Under the pieces are notes generated by a model. It saw only the letters and a list, made by a program, of their open reading frames with translations. It did not search any database and was not told where the DNA came from. A stretch of DNA of 64,000 nt from the NCBI RefSeq assembly GCF_900114875.1, contig NZ_FPKW01000005.1, forward strand, positions 186,001 through 250,000, written 5' to 3'. The translations under genes were made by a program, and so were the position numbers. The DNA is from Chryseobacterium limigenitum (lineage in GTDB: Bacteria > Bacteroidota > Bacteroidia > Flavobacteriales > Weeksellaceae). This document shows, piece by piece, positions 34,994 to 42,943 of the stretch. The stretch's first letter is position 1, and every line of letters starts with the position of its first letter.

Positions 34994-35970
34994 GGTTTGT
35001 GTTTTAATTTCATTAATTGAGTTTCTAATTTACTACATAAGTTTTCAATATCCTCTTTCCTCACCAACTCAGAAACCCATTCTTCGGGAATGTTTTCAAA
35101 ACCATAATAGATTCCTGCAATTCCACCTGTGATGGCTCCGGTTGTGTCTGTATCTTCTCCTAAATTGACTGCTTTCAACACAGCTTCGGAATAACTTTCT
35201 GAGTTTAGAAAGCACCATAATGAAGCTTCTAAACTGTGAAGAACGTAGCCTGAAGAACTTATTTCTTCTTCCTGCAAAGTATGTAAAGGAGCCAAATCAT
35301 ATTCGCCGACTTTTAATTCTAAAATTCGGTGGAATCTATCCATTTCATCTTGAGAACAAACAGGATTATAATCCAAAAAGTTTCTGACTGTTTCCTGCAT
35401 GGCTTCATAGGCTTCCCATTTATTTTTTCCTTTCAGAATTTCTAAAGCCAATTCTAAATAAATGAAACAAGCCAAAGCAGACCGAATATGTCCATGTGTA
35501 ATAGAAGAAACATCTTTGGTAATATCAAAACGTTTTTCAATTGAAAAATCTTTAATATAAAATAATAACGGTAAAATTCTCATTAAAGAACCGTTTCCGT
35601 TATCAAATTCACTTGTACCGCCACATAAAGTTGGAGAAACTCCCTTACCAATTCTATGAATGGCTTGCGAAGTTGCTATTCCAATATCGAAAACTCTTCC
35701 ATGAGGTGTCCAAATTTCGGCATTATACCATTGTAAAAACTTCAAAGCTATATCTTCTAAAATATATCCTTGACAAAGGCTTTCTGCCAGACATAAAGCT
35801 AAAGAACTATCGTCACTCCATGTTCCTAAAGGTTGACGATGCGTTCCTAAAGCTCTCATTTTTGTAACAGGAGAACGTTTCAATTGTTCACGGCTTCTAA
35901 ATTCCACCGGAACGCCCAAAGCATCGCCAATACAAACTCCGAAAATTCCGGCTTTAACAATATTTTCCAT
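34990..35970 (-). CDS. ADP-ribosylglycohydrolase (DraG/ARH family)
   Basis: 326 residues. Metal-binding signatures: GDALGVPVEF near residue 17, TWSDDSSLAL (about 49-58) and GEDTDTTGAITGGIAGIYYG near 266-285. These supply the Mg ions that position ADP-ribose, so the enzyme looks active. It would remove ADP-ribose from protein or nucleic acid. It overlaps the sirtuin stop by 1 base and the kptA start by 4, making a tightly coupled unit. Confidence 0.95.
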   Translation of the reverse strand: MENIVKAGIFGVCIGDALGVPVEFRSREQLKRSPVTKMRALGTHRQPLGTWSDDSSLALCLAESLCQGYILEDIALKFLQWYNAEIWTPHGRVFDIGIATSQAIHRIGKGVSPTLCGGTSEFDNGNGSLMRILPLLFYIKDFSIEKRFDITKDVSSITHGHIRSALACFIYLELALEILKGKNKWEAYEAMQETVRNFLDYNPVCSQDEMDRFHRILELKVGEYDLAPLHTLQEEEISSSGYVLHSLEASLWCFLNSESYSEAVLKAVNLGEDTDTTGAITGGIAGIYYGFENIPEEWVSELVRKEDIENLCSKLETQLMKLKHKP

Positions 35971-36656
35971 TAGGCTAAATTTACAAGCTTATCAAATAAC
36001 AATTTCATTCCCTTTGTTGCGGTTTCTTTCATAACAACGGCTCTTTGTCCGTATCCGAAGCCTGTTTCATTGGGATTTATGACAATTAACAGACAATCAT
36101 CTTTGATGTCGTGAAGCAATCCTGCCGCAGGATACACCTGTAAAGAGGTTCCAATTACTAAGAAAATATCTGCTTCTTTTGCTTTTTTCGTCGCTTCTTT
36201 CATCAAAGGAACATCTTCCCCGAACCAAACTATGAAAGGTCGTAATTGTGCTCCGTCTTCTGCTTTATCTCCGATCTTGATATCTTCTTTTTGTTCGTAA
36301 ATCAAACTTTTATTATTGCATGAGCAAGACTTTAATAATTCTCCGTGAATATGAAGAATATTTGTTGATCCCGCTCTTTCGTGAAGATCGTCGATATTTT
36401 GAGTGATGATTTGAACTTCGAAATGTTTTTCTAATTCTGCAATGAGTTTGTGTGCGTCATTCGGTTCAACTTCATGGATCTGGCGACGTCTCTGGTTGTA
36501 GAATTCCAGAACTAATTCTCTGTCTTTTCTCCATCCTTCCGGACTTGCTACATCTGTTATACTATGATTTTCCCAAAGACCATCTCCGTCTCTGAATGTT
36601 TTTATTCCGCTTTCGGCGCTGATTCCGGCGCCGCTTAATATGGTTAGTTTTTTCAT
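35970..36656 (-). CDS. Sir2-family NAD-dependent deacylase
   Basis: 228 residues from ATG 36656 (MKKLTILSGAGISAESG); the upstream extension to 36713 is in repeat sequence. NAD-binding and catalytic motifs are intact: GAGISAESGIKTFRD, TQNIDDLHERAG, catalytic His in HIHGELL, GTSLQVYPAAGL. The usual four-Cys zinc module is reduced to CSC in the stretch after HGELLKS, so zinc is probably absent. The product 2'-O-acetyl-ADP-ribose is the substrate of the macrodomain protein encoded upstream. First gene of a five-gene coupled run. Confidence 0.95.
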   Translation of the reverse strand: MKKLTILSGAGISAESGIKTFRDGDGLWENHSITDVASPEGWRKDRELVLEFYNQRRRQIHEVEPNDAHKLIAELEKHFEVQIITQNIDDLHERAGSTNILHIHGELLKSCSCNNKSLIYEQKEDIKIGDKAEDGAQLRPFIVWFGEDVPLMKEATKKAKEADIFLVIGTSLQVYPAAGLLHDIKDDCLLIVINPNETGFGYGQRAVVMKETATKGMKLLFDKLVNLA

Positions 36657-36678
36657 TTGTTTTTCTGTTTTTATTTTT

Positions 36679-36746
36679 AAACGCAAAGTTGCAAAGATTT
36701 TATTTAAAATCATTCTGCATATTTTCGCAAAAGCGTTTCACTCAGC
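36679..36746. repeat. Dispersed repeat, copy 2
   Basis: TTAAACGCAAAGTTGCAAAG ... TTTTCGCAAAAGCGTTTCACTC ending in AGC. It matches 33319-33392 and 52148-52215 and separates the sirtuin gene from the macrodomain gene. Confidence 0.65.
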
Positions 36747-36760
36747 AAATGAGCATTAAT

Positions 36761-37270
36761 TTATTCTTTTAATAATTTTTTATAGATTTCTTCATTTTCA
36801 TCTCCAAAACAGACGAAAATTATTTTTTCAATATTGTCTGACTGAAATTTTTTCACCTCATCAACAGCAATTTTCGCTGCCAATTCTTTTGGAAAGCCAT
36901 AAACTCCTGTGCTGATTCCCGGAAAAGAAATCGTTTTCACATCTAAACTTTCAGCCAGTTTTAAAGAATTTTTATAACAATTCGCCAACAATTCTGAGCT
37001 TTCTTTTTCATTATCATTCCAAACCGGACCTACTGTGTGAATAACATATTTTGCGGGAAGATTTCCGGCCGTCGTTACAACCGCTTCTCCCGTTTTACAT
37101 TTTCCTTGTCTATTTCTTATCTTTCTGCATTCTTCCAAAATCGCATCTCCACCTGCACGGTGAATTGCTCCGTCAACTCCACCTCCACCCAATAAAGATG
37201 AGTTGGCTGCGTTGACGATGCCATCTACTTTGATTCTTGTGATGTCACCTAATGTTACTTCAATTTTCAT
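36761..37270 (-). CDS. Macrodomain O-acetyl-ADP-ribose deacetylase (YmdB-type)
   Basis: 169 residues, a single macrodomain. [22 protein letters not shown] (about 19-40), [12 protein letters not shown] and [13 protein letters not shown] (about 115-127) are the classical loops. It would hydrolyse O-acetyl-ADP-ribose made by sirtuins and may remove ADP-ribose from acidic residues. It lies upstream of the sirtuin gene on the same strand, with a repeat element between, and 13 bases after the PARG-like gene. Confidence 0.95.
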   Translation of the reverse strand: MKIEVTLGDITRIKVDGIVNAANSSLLGGGGVDGAIHRAGGDAILEECRKIRNRQGKCKTGEAVVTTAGNLPAKYVIHTVGPVWNDNEKESSELLANCYKNSLKLAESLDVKTISFPGISTGVYGFPKELAAKIAVDEVKKFQSDNIEKIIFVCFGDENEEIYKKLLKE

Positions 37271-37282
37271 GGTATTTAGTTT

Positions 37283-38104
37283 TTAATGGTTTAATATTTC
37301 TTTAAACGGCTTTATCATTTCTTCTTTCTTGGTCAAAACTGCAAAAACCACCCTTTTAAATTTATTTTTATACTTTCCTTGAAGGTATTTTTTAAATAAA
37401 TCTGCAATTTCTTTCGGATCATTTCTAAAAACTCCACATCCCCAAGCTCCTAAAATCAATGTTTCGTTTCCTTGATGTAAAGCTAAGGCCAGCATTTTAT
37501 CCATTCTCACATCCATTGCTCCGAAAATTTCATCCGCTCTTCCAGGTTCCTGTCGCTTTACAACACCTGCGTTTACAGCGGGAGAAGTAATAAAATTACA
37601 CAAAACAGGTTTTGGTAATAATTCTCCTTTATCTTTTCTGAAAACCGGAACTTTCGGACTATAAATCATCATATCTGTGTAAAAACACGATTCCATTGCA
37701 CGGTGAACCGTGTAATAATCCCAAGCCTGAAGCTGAGTTTCATACAATGCAGAAGTTCGTGCCAGGCTTTCTTCCTGAGCTTCTGCTCCGTTGATAAAAC
37801 CTCCTCCCGGATTTTTTGCAGAGGCAAAATTCAGGCACATGATTTTCTGCTGATCTTCTTCTTCCGCTAATTGTAAAATTGCTTTTAAAGAACTGCAGTT
37901 CCAAGCTTCAAATGTTGTTTCAAAATCAGTTTTCAAAAATTCACTTTTTGTGAGTTCTGAAAGTTCTTCTGATGAAAACAAAATGGTTCCTTTTGTAGAA
38001 ATTTCCAGTTCGTTTTCTATATTTATTTTTTCGTTGTGTTCGTTTATATAATATTTCTTGGCCAAGATGTCTAGTGTATCTTTTGCCATTCCTTTATTTG
38101 TCAT
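37283..38104 (-). CDS. TIGR02452-type microbial PARG-like protein
   Basis: 273 residues. The microbial PARG signature appears as NPGGGFINGAEAQEESLARTS (about residues 98-117), giving GGG-x6-QEE with the catalytic Glu pair. The C-terminal part (LILGAWGCGVFRNDPKEIADLF) is the second half of the macrodomain-like fold. It probably hydrolyses ADP-ribose chains or terminal ADP-ribose; the bacterial substrate is not established. It starts 2 bases after the 134-aa gene's stop. Confidence 0.9.
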   Translation of the reverse strand: MTNKGMAKDTLDILAKKYYINEHNEKINIENELEISTKGTILFSSEELSELTKSEFLKTDFETTFEAWNCSSLKAILQLAEEEDQQKIMCLNFASAKNPGGGFINGAEAQEESLARTSALYETQLQAWDYYTVHRAMESCFYTDMMIYSPKVPVFRKDKGELLPKPVLCNFITSPAVNAGVVKRQEPGRADEIFGAMDVRMDKMLALALHQGNETLILGAWGCGVFRNDPKEIADLFKKYLQGKYKNKFKRVVFAVLTKKEEMIKPFKEILNH

Positions 38105-38106
38105 GC

Positions 38107-38511
38107 TTATTTTTTTTTAATATTTAAAATTTCAGCATTTGTAGAATCTTTAAAATCATTTCCTACAAACACTTTTATTACTTGAATATTTCCAACAATC
38201 GCCTGATTAAAGATTTCTAATTCTTCCGACGGAACCCACAATTCATTATGATTTCTGGCTCCGACATTTTGTGCAGGATATTTATTTACAACTTTTTCCA
38301 ACACTTCAAATTTTGTTACAAAACCGAGATAGTTTCCTGCTTCATCCCTCGTATTCCATTTTTCTGCAATTTCTGATGCATAATCTTCATCTAAAACAGG
38401 ATAGAAAATCGGCTGCCAATCTAATCTTGGAGGAAATCTTTTGAAATTGCTTTCTAGAATTAAAATCATTTCCTTTTCTCCGACTGGTCTGTAAAGTGTT
38501 GTTGTTTTCAT
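38107..38511 (-). CDS. Small hypothetical protein in the ADP-ribose block
   Basis: 134 residues, no signal peptide. It opens TTTLYRPVGEKEMILIL and has the conserved-looking block NHNELWVPSEELEIFNQAIVG at about residues 88-108. I recall similar short proteins labelled ADP-ribosylation/crystallin J1, but it is far too small to be an ARH hydrolase and lacks the Asp pairs. A small ADP-ribosyltransferase-like fold is conceivable (Tyr, Glu in loops) but unproven. It lies between the macrodomain gene and the PARG-like gene. Confidence 0.7.
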   Translation of the reverse strand: MKTTTLYRPVGEKEMILILESNFKRFPPRLDWQPIFYPVLDEDYASEIAEKWNTRDEAGNYLGFVTKFEVLEKVVNKYPAQNVGARNHNELWVPSEELEIFNQAIVGNIQVIKVFVGNDFKDSTNAEILNIKKK

Positions 38512-38521
38512 TATTCAAGTT

Positions 38522-38995
38522 TTATTCAAAATCGTAAACATATACTTCCACATCATTTTCCAACAATGTTCTTTCAATAATCGGTTCAATTTCTTCCCAA
38601 TTTCCTCCTGCTAAACCGCAACCAATTCTTGGCATATGTATACTTGCATTTAATTTTAAGGCTTGATCAATTAGTTTACTTAAACATTTTTCTACAGCTT
38701 CATATCTAATTGGAGGAATTCCTTTTGAATTGGTAATTGTTTTATGTTGACCAATCATATTGCAAACCAAAATATCTTTTTCAACTTGAACTATTTGAAT
38801 TTCACCAAGATTAAAATTTTCTCCACTTTGAAACCATTTTCTATATTCATTCTCTGGGTTCTTCCATTTTTTAGAAATTGCCATTACAAAACCTTTTCCC
38901 CAACCTCCAATATCATTGCAGATATGTGTGATGATTTTATTTTCTTTTGTCTGAGGGCTTGTAGCATCTCCCTTTAAATAATTGATAGTTTTCAT
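38522..38995 (-). CDS. Macrodomain protein (ADP-ribose-1''-phosphatase/TARG1-like)
   Basis: 157 residues, a stand-alone macrodomain. KGDATSP near residue 10, HICNDIGGWGKGFVMAISKKW (about 28-48) and MPRIGCGLAGGNWEEIEPII (about 123-142). The GCGLAGG-x-W loop is like that of OARD1/TARG1 and yeast Poa1p. It is different from the YmdB-type protein at 36761. Predicted to hydrolyse ADP-ribose-1''-phosphate or remove ADP-ribose from protein or DNA. It lies 10 bases before the 134-aa gene. Confidence 0.9.
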   Translation of the reverse strand: MKTINYLKGDATSPQTKENKIITHICNDIGGWGKGFVMAISKKWKNPENEYRKWFQSGENFNLGEIQIVQVEKDILVCNMIGQHKTITNSKGIPPIRYEAVEKCLSKLIDQALKLNASIHMPRIGCGLAGGNWEEIEPIIERTLLENDVEVYVYDFE

Positions 38996-39041
38996 GGTTA
39001 CTAATGTGTTTTTTTTTTATGATCTTCTTCTTTTACATTTT

Positions 39042-39100
39042 GGCTAAAGCCGTTGAAATTTATTCATTATAAAAATGGGCTAAAGCCCATTCCTATTGAT
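39042..39100. repeat. Dispersed repeat GGCTAAAGCC...GGGCTAAAGCCC, copy 1
   Basis: Two GGCTAAAGCC palindromes about 30 bases apart, ending CCATTCCTATTGAT. A second copy is at 42797-42856. Confidence 0.75.
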
Positions 39101-39149
39101 TTAATGATATGTAAATTTATTTCCTTTTAAAATTAATCAATATTTTTCA

Positions 39150-40220
39150 TCAATTAATTCTTTTAAAACCCTTTGAATACGGAGAATAAGATCCGTAAAC
39201 AGCATCAAATTTCACATTGAGATTTTCAATTTTAAATTCCTCATCAATTTGATCCAGACAAGTCACAACCAGATTTCTCTTGTTGGCAAAAACATAAGCT
39301 TCGTCCAATTTTAAGGCATAATTTAATAAGTTATCATCTAAATTACCAAAGCGAAGATCCTTTTGATATTCATTGAAAATGCAGGTTTCCTCTTCATTAT
39401 TTTTTAATGTTAACTCCTTTTCATTGCTCATCCAGCCGCTTCCGTGACGTGTTGAATAACATCTTGTTACATAAAACATTTCTATATTTTCAATCTTCAA
39501 CAATTTACAAACTTCATACGCATTTTTTGAAGTGGTATTGGCAAATGTTACGTTGGGGAAAACGCCATGATCCATATCTAATAAAATTCCCTGACTACCT
39601 TCAAAAATAAGATTGTTAAATGAATTCAGATAAGAATAGCCTTCAATTTTCCAATCAATTCTATCGATAGCTTCTAAAAAATCCTGTAAAGCATTTTGGA
39701 TTTCCTCTCCTTCTTCAAAACCATAATAATTGGCAATTCCTTTTAATTTTTCAATCAACATTGATCTTGGAGCAATCAAATCAACGGCAAATAACTTAAA
39801 CGGAGTTTCATTCCTCTTCATGGTCGCTCCAACACCTTTTCCGCAGGTTCCGTGTTCTAAGTTTTTGATATTTTTTCTGTTACTCAAAACGTCAAAAGGT
39901 GTTGTTATTTTTGCCAACGGGTGAATATGCAAGTCAAGATTCCCATTTTTCTTTTTTAATTCTTCGCTTTCATTGAATAAAAAAGTCGGATGAATCGTAC
40001 AATGTTCGGTAAAATATGACGGCAAACCACGCAACGCTCCACTGGCAAAACTTGAATGAATATGCTTTTTATCATCAATCATCACGGTGTGCGCCGCCTG
40101 TTGTCCGCCGGAAAACCTAATAACCACAGACTCAGGATTCTGCTGAGCAAGAAAATCTGTAGTGATTCCTTTTCCTTCATCACCAAAACCTAAGCCTATA
40201 ATTATTTGTGCCGTTTTCAT
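39150..40220 (-). CDS. Adenylosuccinate-synthetase-like protein, short and divergent
   Basis: 356 residues against about 430 for housekeeping PurA. The nucleotide loop IIGLGFGDEGKGITTDFL keeps the catalytic Asp of GDEGKG, GGQQAAHTV keeps the His, and EGSQGILLDMDHGVFPNVT matches the FEGAQGTLLDIDHGTYP region. The C-terminal TGRPRR-CGWLD block of PurA is altered to KDLRFGNLDDN, and the terminal domain is shortened. It probably joins aspartate or another amine to a purine nucleotide, perhaps not IMP. Context is NAD/ADP-ribose metabolism and a VWA protein whose stop lies 3 bases upstream. Confidence 0.88.
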   Translation of the reverse strand: MKTAQIIIGLGFGDEGKGITTDFLAQQNPESVVIRFSGGQQAAHTVMIDDKKHIHSSFASGALRGLPSYFTEHCTIHPTFLFNESEELKKKNGNLDLHIHPLAKITTPFDVLSNRKNIKNLEHGTCGKGVGATMKRNETPFKLFAVDLIAPRSMLIEKLKGIANYYGFEEGEEIQNALQDFLEAIDRIDWKIEGYSYLNSFNNLIFEGSQGILLDMDHGVFPNVTFANTTSKNAYEVCKLLKIENIEMFYVTRCYSTRHGSGWMSNEKELTLKNNEEETCIFNEYQKDLRFGNLDDNLLNYALKLDEAYVFANKRNLVVTCLDQIDEEFKIENLNVKFDAVYGSYSPYSKGFKRIN

Positions 40221-40223
40221 TTT

Positions 40224-41078
40224 TTAAAACATTTGAATATTATTAAATCCTCCTAAATCTACAAATCCTGAAGTCTCTTTTTTAAACTTATTGCAGACAA
40301 TTTCTTTGATCACGCTCGGAACATCTCTGTAATCTTCTATGGAAACACAATTCTGTCCTAATAAATCTTTCCAGCCTTTATCCGCTCTCATCGCTCCATC
40401 TGAATGCAAAACGCTGATGTGAAAAACTTCATATTTTTTTTGAGCTTCTTTCAGCAATTCGGTATGAGTAAAGGTCTGCTGACCCGTTCCCATAATTTCT
40501 CTGATCGCAGAAGCCGGAAGTGTTTTCAGGCAAGGTTCGTCGCCTACTGTGAACAATAATCCTTTTTGATTTCTCTTTTCAAAAGCATCCGTTCTGGTGT
40601 GAAAAGCGGCAAAATACCAAGCTAATAAATAACTTTCTCCGGCATTTCCTCCACCTCCTGATTCAATATAAGTTCGTGTCAGCCACATATCCAATTCTTC
40701 ATCTCCGGATTCAAACTGACCGACCTGCAAAGGATAACCATCACATTCATGATCTCCGATTCCTAAGAATAAAAGTGCGGGATCGGGAACTCCGCCCTGA
40801 ATAATTCCTCCCATTAATTTTGGAAGACCTTCTTTAATTAATTCATGTGGAATATGTCCCATACTTCCCGTTACGTCCAGTCCTAAAATAATAGGAACAG
40901 AATTCGGATGAACCGCAGAATCTCTTGATTCTCTGAAAGAAATACCTTTAGGATTCATTGATTCGTGCGCCATTCTTTTTGCATTCTGAGTGAAAATCTC
41001 ACCTACAGATTTTGATGCATACCCTTCTTTTCTTGCTCTGTCATAACGAGCATCCATGTCGTATCTTGTACTTCCCAT
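40224..41078 (-). CDS. VWA-like domain protein
   Basis: 284 residues. A von Willebrand A-like fold is suggested by PIILGLDVTGSMGHIP (about residue 66), a MIDAS-type DxTGS motif, and by GIGDHECDGYP and LFTVGDEPC strands. The N-terminus is rich in Arg/Tyr. It starts 2 bases after the coiled-coil gene's stop and ends 3 bases before the PurA-like gene, so the three are one unit. VWA proteins often work with AAA ATPases or assemble complexes; none is next to it here. Confidence 0.82.
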   Translation of the reverse strand: MGSTRYDMDARYDRARKEGYASKSVGEIFTQNAKRMAHESMNPKGISFRESRDSAVHPNSVPIILGLDVTGSMGHIPHELIKEGLPKLMGGIIQGGVPDPALLFLGIGDHECDGYPLQVGQFESGDEELDMWLTRTYIESGGGGNAGESYLLAWYFAAFHTRTDAFEKRNQKGLLFTVGDEPCLKTLPASAIREIMGTGQQTFTHTELLKEAQKKYEVFHISVLHSDGAMRADKGWKDLLGQNCVSIEDYRDVPSVIKEIVCNKFKKETSGFVDLGGFNNIQMF

Positions 41079-41080
41079 AA

Positions 41081-41416
41081 CTAAAATTTTTTACCAAATA
41101 AATATTCAAATCTTTTAGTTGAAACTTCCAGTTGAATATTTAAATTTCTGATTGTTAATGATAATTCTATATCTTTCTGAACGAATGCTTCCGGCTGAAA
41201 ATCAGCAAATGTCAAACTGTTTTTGTCTAACGGACTGATGTCTATAAGACCTTCCTGTTCGCGTTCCAGTCTTTTGATTTTCAGTTCAATATCTTCTACT
41301 CTGCGTCTGTATATCAACTCTGAATCTTCTCCGATTGTTCGGGCTCGATCTTCTCTTATCTGGTCATTATTTCTTTGTAATGATTCGATAAATCTGGGTT
41401 TTAAGTCTTCTTCCAT
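41081..41416 (-). CDS. Small coiled-coil protein
   Basis: 111 residues, Arg/Glu/Leu-rich and helical from about residue 10 to 70 (RRRVEDIELKIKRLEREQEG), no signal or membrane segment. First gene of the coiled-coil/VWA/PurA-like trio. A palindromic operator-like site (41433-41453) lies 16 bases before its ATG. No family recognised. Confidence 0.75.
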   Translation of the reverse strand: MEEDLKPRFIESLQRNNDQIREDRARTIGEDSELIYRRRVEDIELKIKRLEREQEGLIDISPLDKNSLTFADFQPEAFVQKDIELSLTIRNLNIQLEVSTKRFEYLFGKKF

Positions 41417-41432
41417 GTTCTTAAATCTTTTA

Positions 41433-41453
41433 TTTGTGTTAATAATACACTAA
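41433..41453. promoter_or_regulatory. Candidate operator D: TTTGTGT-N7-ACACTAA
   Basis: 21-bp near-palindrome 16 bases before the coiled-coil gene. It fits TTWGYGT-N7-ACRCWAA together with sites at 42614, 42668 and 43647. Suggested to bind the NrtR-type regulator encoded at 42944-43639. Confidence 0.6.
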
Positions 41454-41490
41454 TTAAAAACTGCATAGTTTTGCCTTAATTCTTTGCGAA

Positions 41491-42039
41491 TTATTTTATG
41501 GAGTACATCACATCCGTTCTCAAAACATACTTTAAGCCATTGATTAAAGTTTTCCCTTCATGTCTTAAAGGATGATGAAAAATCAAGGCAGAACCTTTCT
41601 TTGGAGCAACTGTGAATAAATTTTCGAATTCTGTTTCCCCACCTTCAAAATCATCATTCAAATAGATCATAAATGTGTAAAAACTTTTCTCATATTCATT
41701 TCTGATATAACTTCCGTCACGATGCATTTTGAATCTCTGCCCCGGAGAATATTTATAAATTCTGAGCATTTCATTAAAATTCAAAACTTTATAGTTTTCA
41801 TACTCTTGTGGAAGAAATTCAACCGCTTTCCTGAAAAGATTTTCAGCCAAATCATTATCAAAAATCATCAGTCTGTCATTATTTCTGACTCCTTTATTCA
41901 TTAGCTGACGACCATGCATATTGATTTTCGCTTCTTCAAAAATTTTATCTTGTGTCAATTCAATGTAATAATCACATTCTTCATTTGTAAGAAAATTTTC
42001 AATCAAAAAAATCTGTGGATGTAATTCTGTCTTTTTCAT
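41491..42039 (-). CDS. 2OG-Fe(II) oxygenase (prolyl 4-hydroxylase-like)
   Basis: 182 residues, soluble. The iron motif H-x-D is RMHRDGSYIRNE (about residue 106), the distal His is in FHHPLRHEGKTLINGLKYVLRTDVMY (about 157), with the 2-oxoglutarate Lys/Arg in the same strand. The double-stranded beta-helix order is that of P4H-like enzymes. Substrate unknown. It lies between the coiled-coil and NADAR genes on the same strand and may share their control. Confidence 0.92.
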   Translation of the reverse strand: MKKTELHPQIFLIENFLTNEECDYYIELTQDKIFEEAKINMHGRQLMNKGVRNNDRLMIFDNDLAENLFRKAVEFLPQEYENYKVLNFNEMLRIYKYSPGQRFKMHRDGSYIRNEYEKSFYTFMIYLNDDFEGGETEFENLFTVAPKKGSALIFHHPLRHEGKTLINGLKYVLRTDVMYSIK

Positions 42040-42069
42040 ATTATTATTTTGTGTTTAGCTATTGTGTTT

Positions 42070-42612
42070 CTACCCTCTTAATTCGTCTCTTACTTCCATT
42101 AAAGCAAATCCTAACAAATTTTCACCATTCCATTGAAGTGGATTTTGTGCTTTTGGATCTGTTTCCAACATTCCGATTCCCCAAATTGTATCATATGGAC
42201 TTGCTTCCACCAAAATTTTATCATTTGTCGATAATAGAAAATCTTTGAACTTTTGATTTTGTGAAAATTTTAAAAAATTTCCTCGTTTTACGATATCATA
42301 TTTTTGTTCGTCCCAAAGTTTCGGATCAAAGTTTTTGACTTTTCTACCTAAACTTTTTGCAAGATTTGGAGAATCTGATTTTAAAATTTCTTCTAATGTT
42401 TCATCATCATTAAATAATTTCGCTTTCCCAGCCATCATATAATGCTCCGCTGTTTGATATTCAATTCCGTTTTCTTCAAATTGAAAAGGAAACCATTGAC
42501 TGAAACAAGCTTTTGTAATTTCCTCTTTTACTGTATGTCCCCAGAAAAATAAGAATTCTATGTTCTCTTTTTTCTGAAATTTCTCTATTGTATTTTGTAA
42601 TGTGTATTTCAT
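42070..42612 (-). CDS. NADAR domain protein (YbiA-like)
   Basis: 180 residues from ATG 42612 (MKYTLQNTIEKFQ); a longer frame would start with TTG inside an operator. The NADAR core is clear: FFWGHT, ACFSQWFPFQFEENGIEYQTAEHYMMAGKAKLF, LGRKVKNFDPKLW, ILVEASPYDTIWGIGM and NLLGFALMEVRDEL. NADAR proteins act on N-glycosidic bonds of ribose derivatives, and some remove ADP-ribose from guanine in DNA. In YbiA the substrate is a riboflavin precursor. Either is possible; the neighbours favour ADP-ribose. Confidence 0.94.
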   Translation of the reverse strand: MKYTLQNTIEKFQKKENIEFLFFWGHTVKEEITKACFSQWFPFQFEENGIEYQTAEHYMMAGKAKLFNDDETLEEILKSDSPNLAKSLGRKVKNFDPKLWDEQKYDIVKRGNFLKFSQNQKFKDFLLSTNDKILVEASPYDTIWGIGMLETDPKAQNPLQWNGENLLGFALMEVRDELRG

Positions 42613-42613
42613 G

Positions 42614-42634
42614 ATTGCGTTATTGTTACACAAA
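42614..42634. promoter_or_regulatory. Candidate operator B: ATTGCGT-N7-ACACAAA
   Basis: 21-bp near-palindrome directly before the NADAR ATG. Its last 20 bases share 16 positions with site A at 43647-43667, including both half-sites. Confidence 0.65.
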
Positions 42635-42667
42635 TGTAAAACAATATGATTTTATTAACCAAATTTA

Positions 42668-42688
42668 TTTGTGTTTATTTTACGCTAA
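42668..42688. promoter_or_regulatory. Candidate operator C: TTTGTGT-N7-ACGCTAA
   Basis: Third near-palindrome, 55 bases before the NADAR ATG and 33 bases from operator B, so the two could bind cooperatively. Confidence 0.6.
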
Positions 42689-42796
42689 TTAAAATAAGTA
42701 ATTGATTTTCAGTGATAAAAATTTAATTTATTAAAATATAAATTATATAAATGTTTTACACGAATGACACGATTGATGATTGTTCATTTAAGTTTT

Positions 42797-42856
42797 CGCT
42801 AAAGCCAAAGGATTCGTTGTTCATTAAAAAACGGGCTAAAGCCCGTTCCTATTGAT
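42797..42856. repeat. Dispersed repeat CGCTAAAGCC...GGGCTAAAGCCC, copy 2
   Basis: Matches 39042-39100 with the same order and spacing, ending CCGTTCCTATTGAT. The inner part ACGGGCTAAAGCCCGT is a perfect palindrome. Confidence 0.75.
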
Positions 42857-42943
42857 GTATATAATTTGAATTTTCCTGGAATTTTACATTAAAAATATTA
42901 GTGGAAATTAGTGTAAAACATTTGTGTCATTTGTGTTTAGAAC

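Larger units (their letters stand above)
42635..42943. other. Intergenic region between NADAR and the Nudix regulator
   Basis: 309 bases, no ORF. It contains operator C, AT-rich sequence, an inverted pair of GTGTAAAACATT/GTGTCATT-type repeat fragments near 42750 and 42905, and the GGGCTAAAGCCC repeat. Confidence 0.65.

Noticed and set aside
39150..40220. Housekeeping purA
   Set aside because: The protein is about 70 residues too short, has altered conserved blocks and lies in a NAD/ADP-ribose and VWA context, so I annotate it only as PurA-like.
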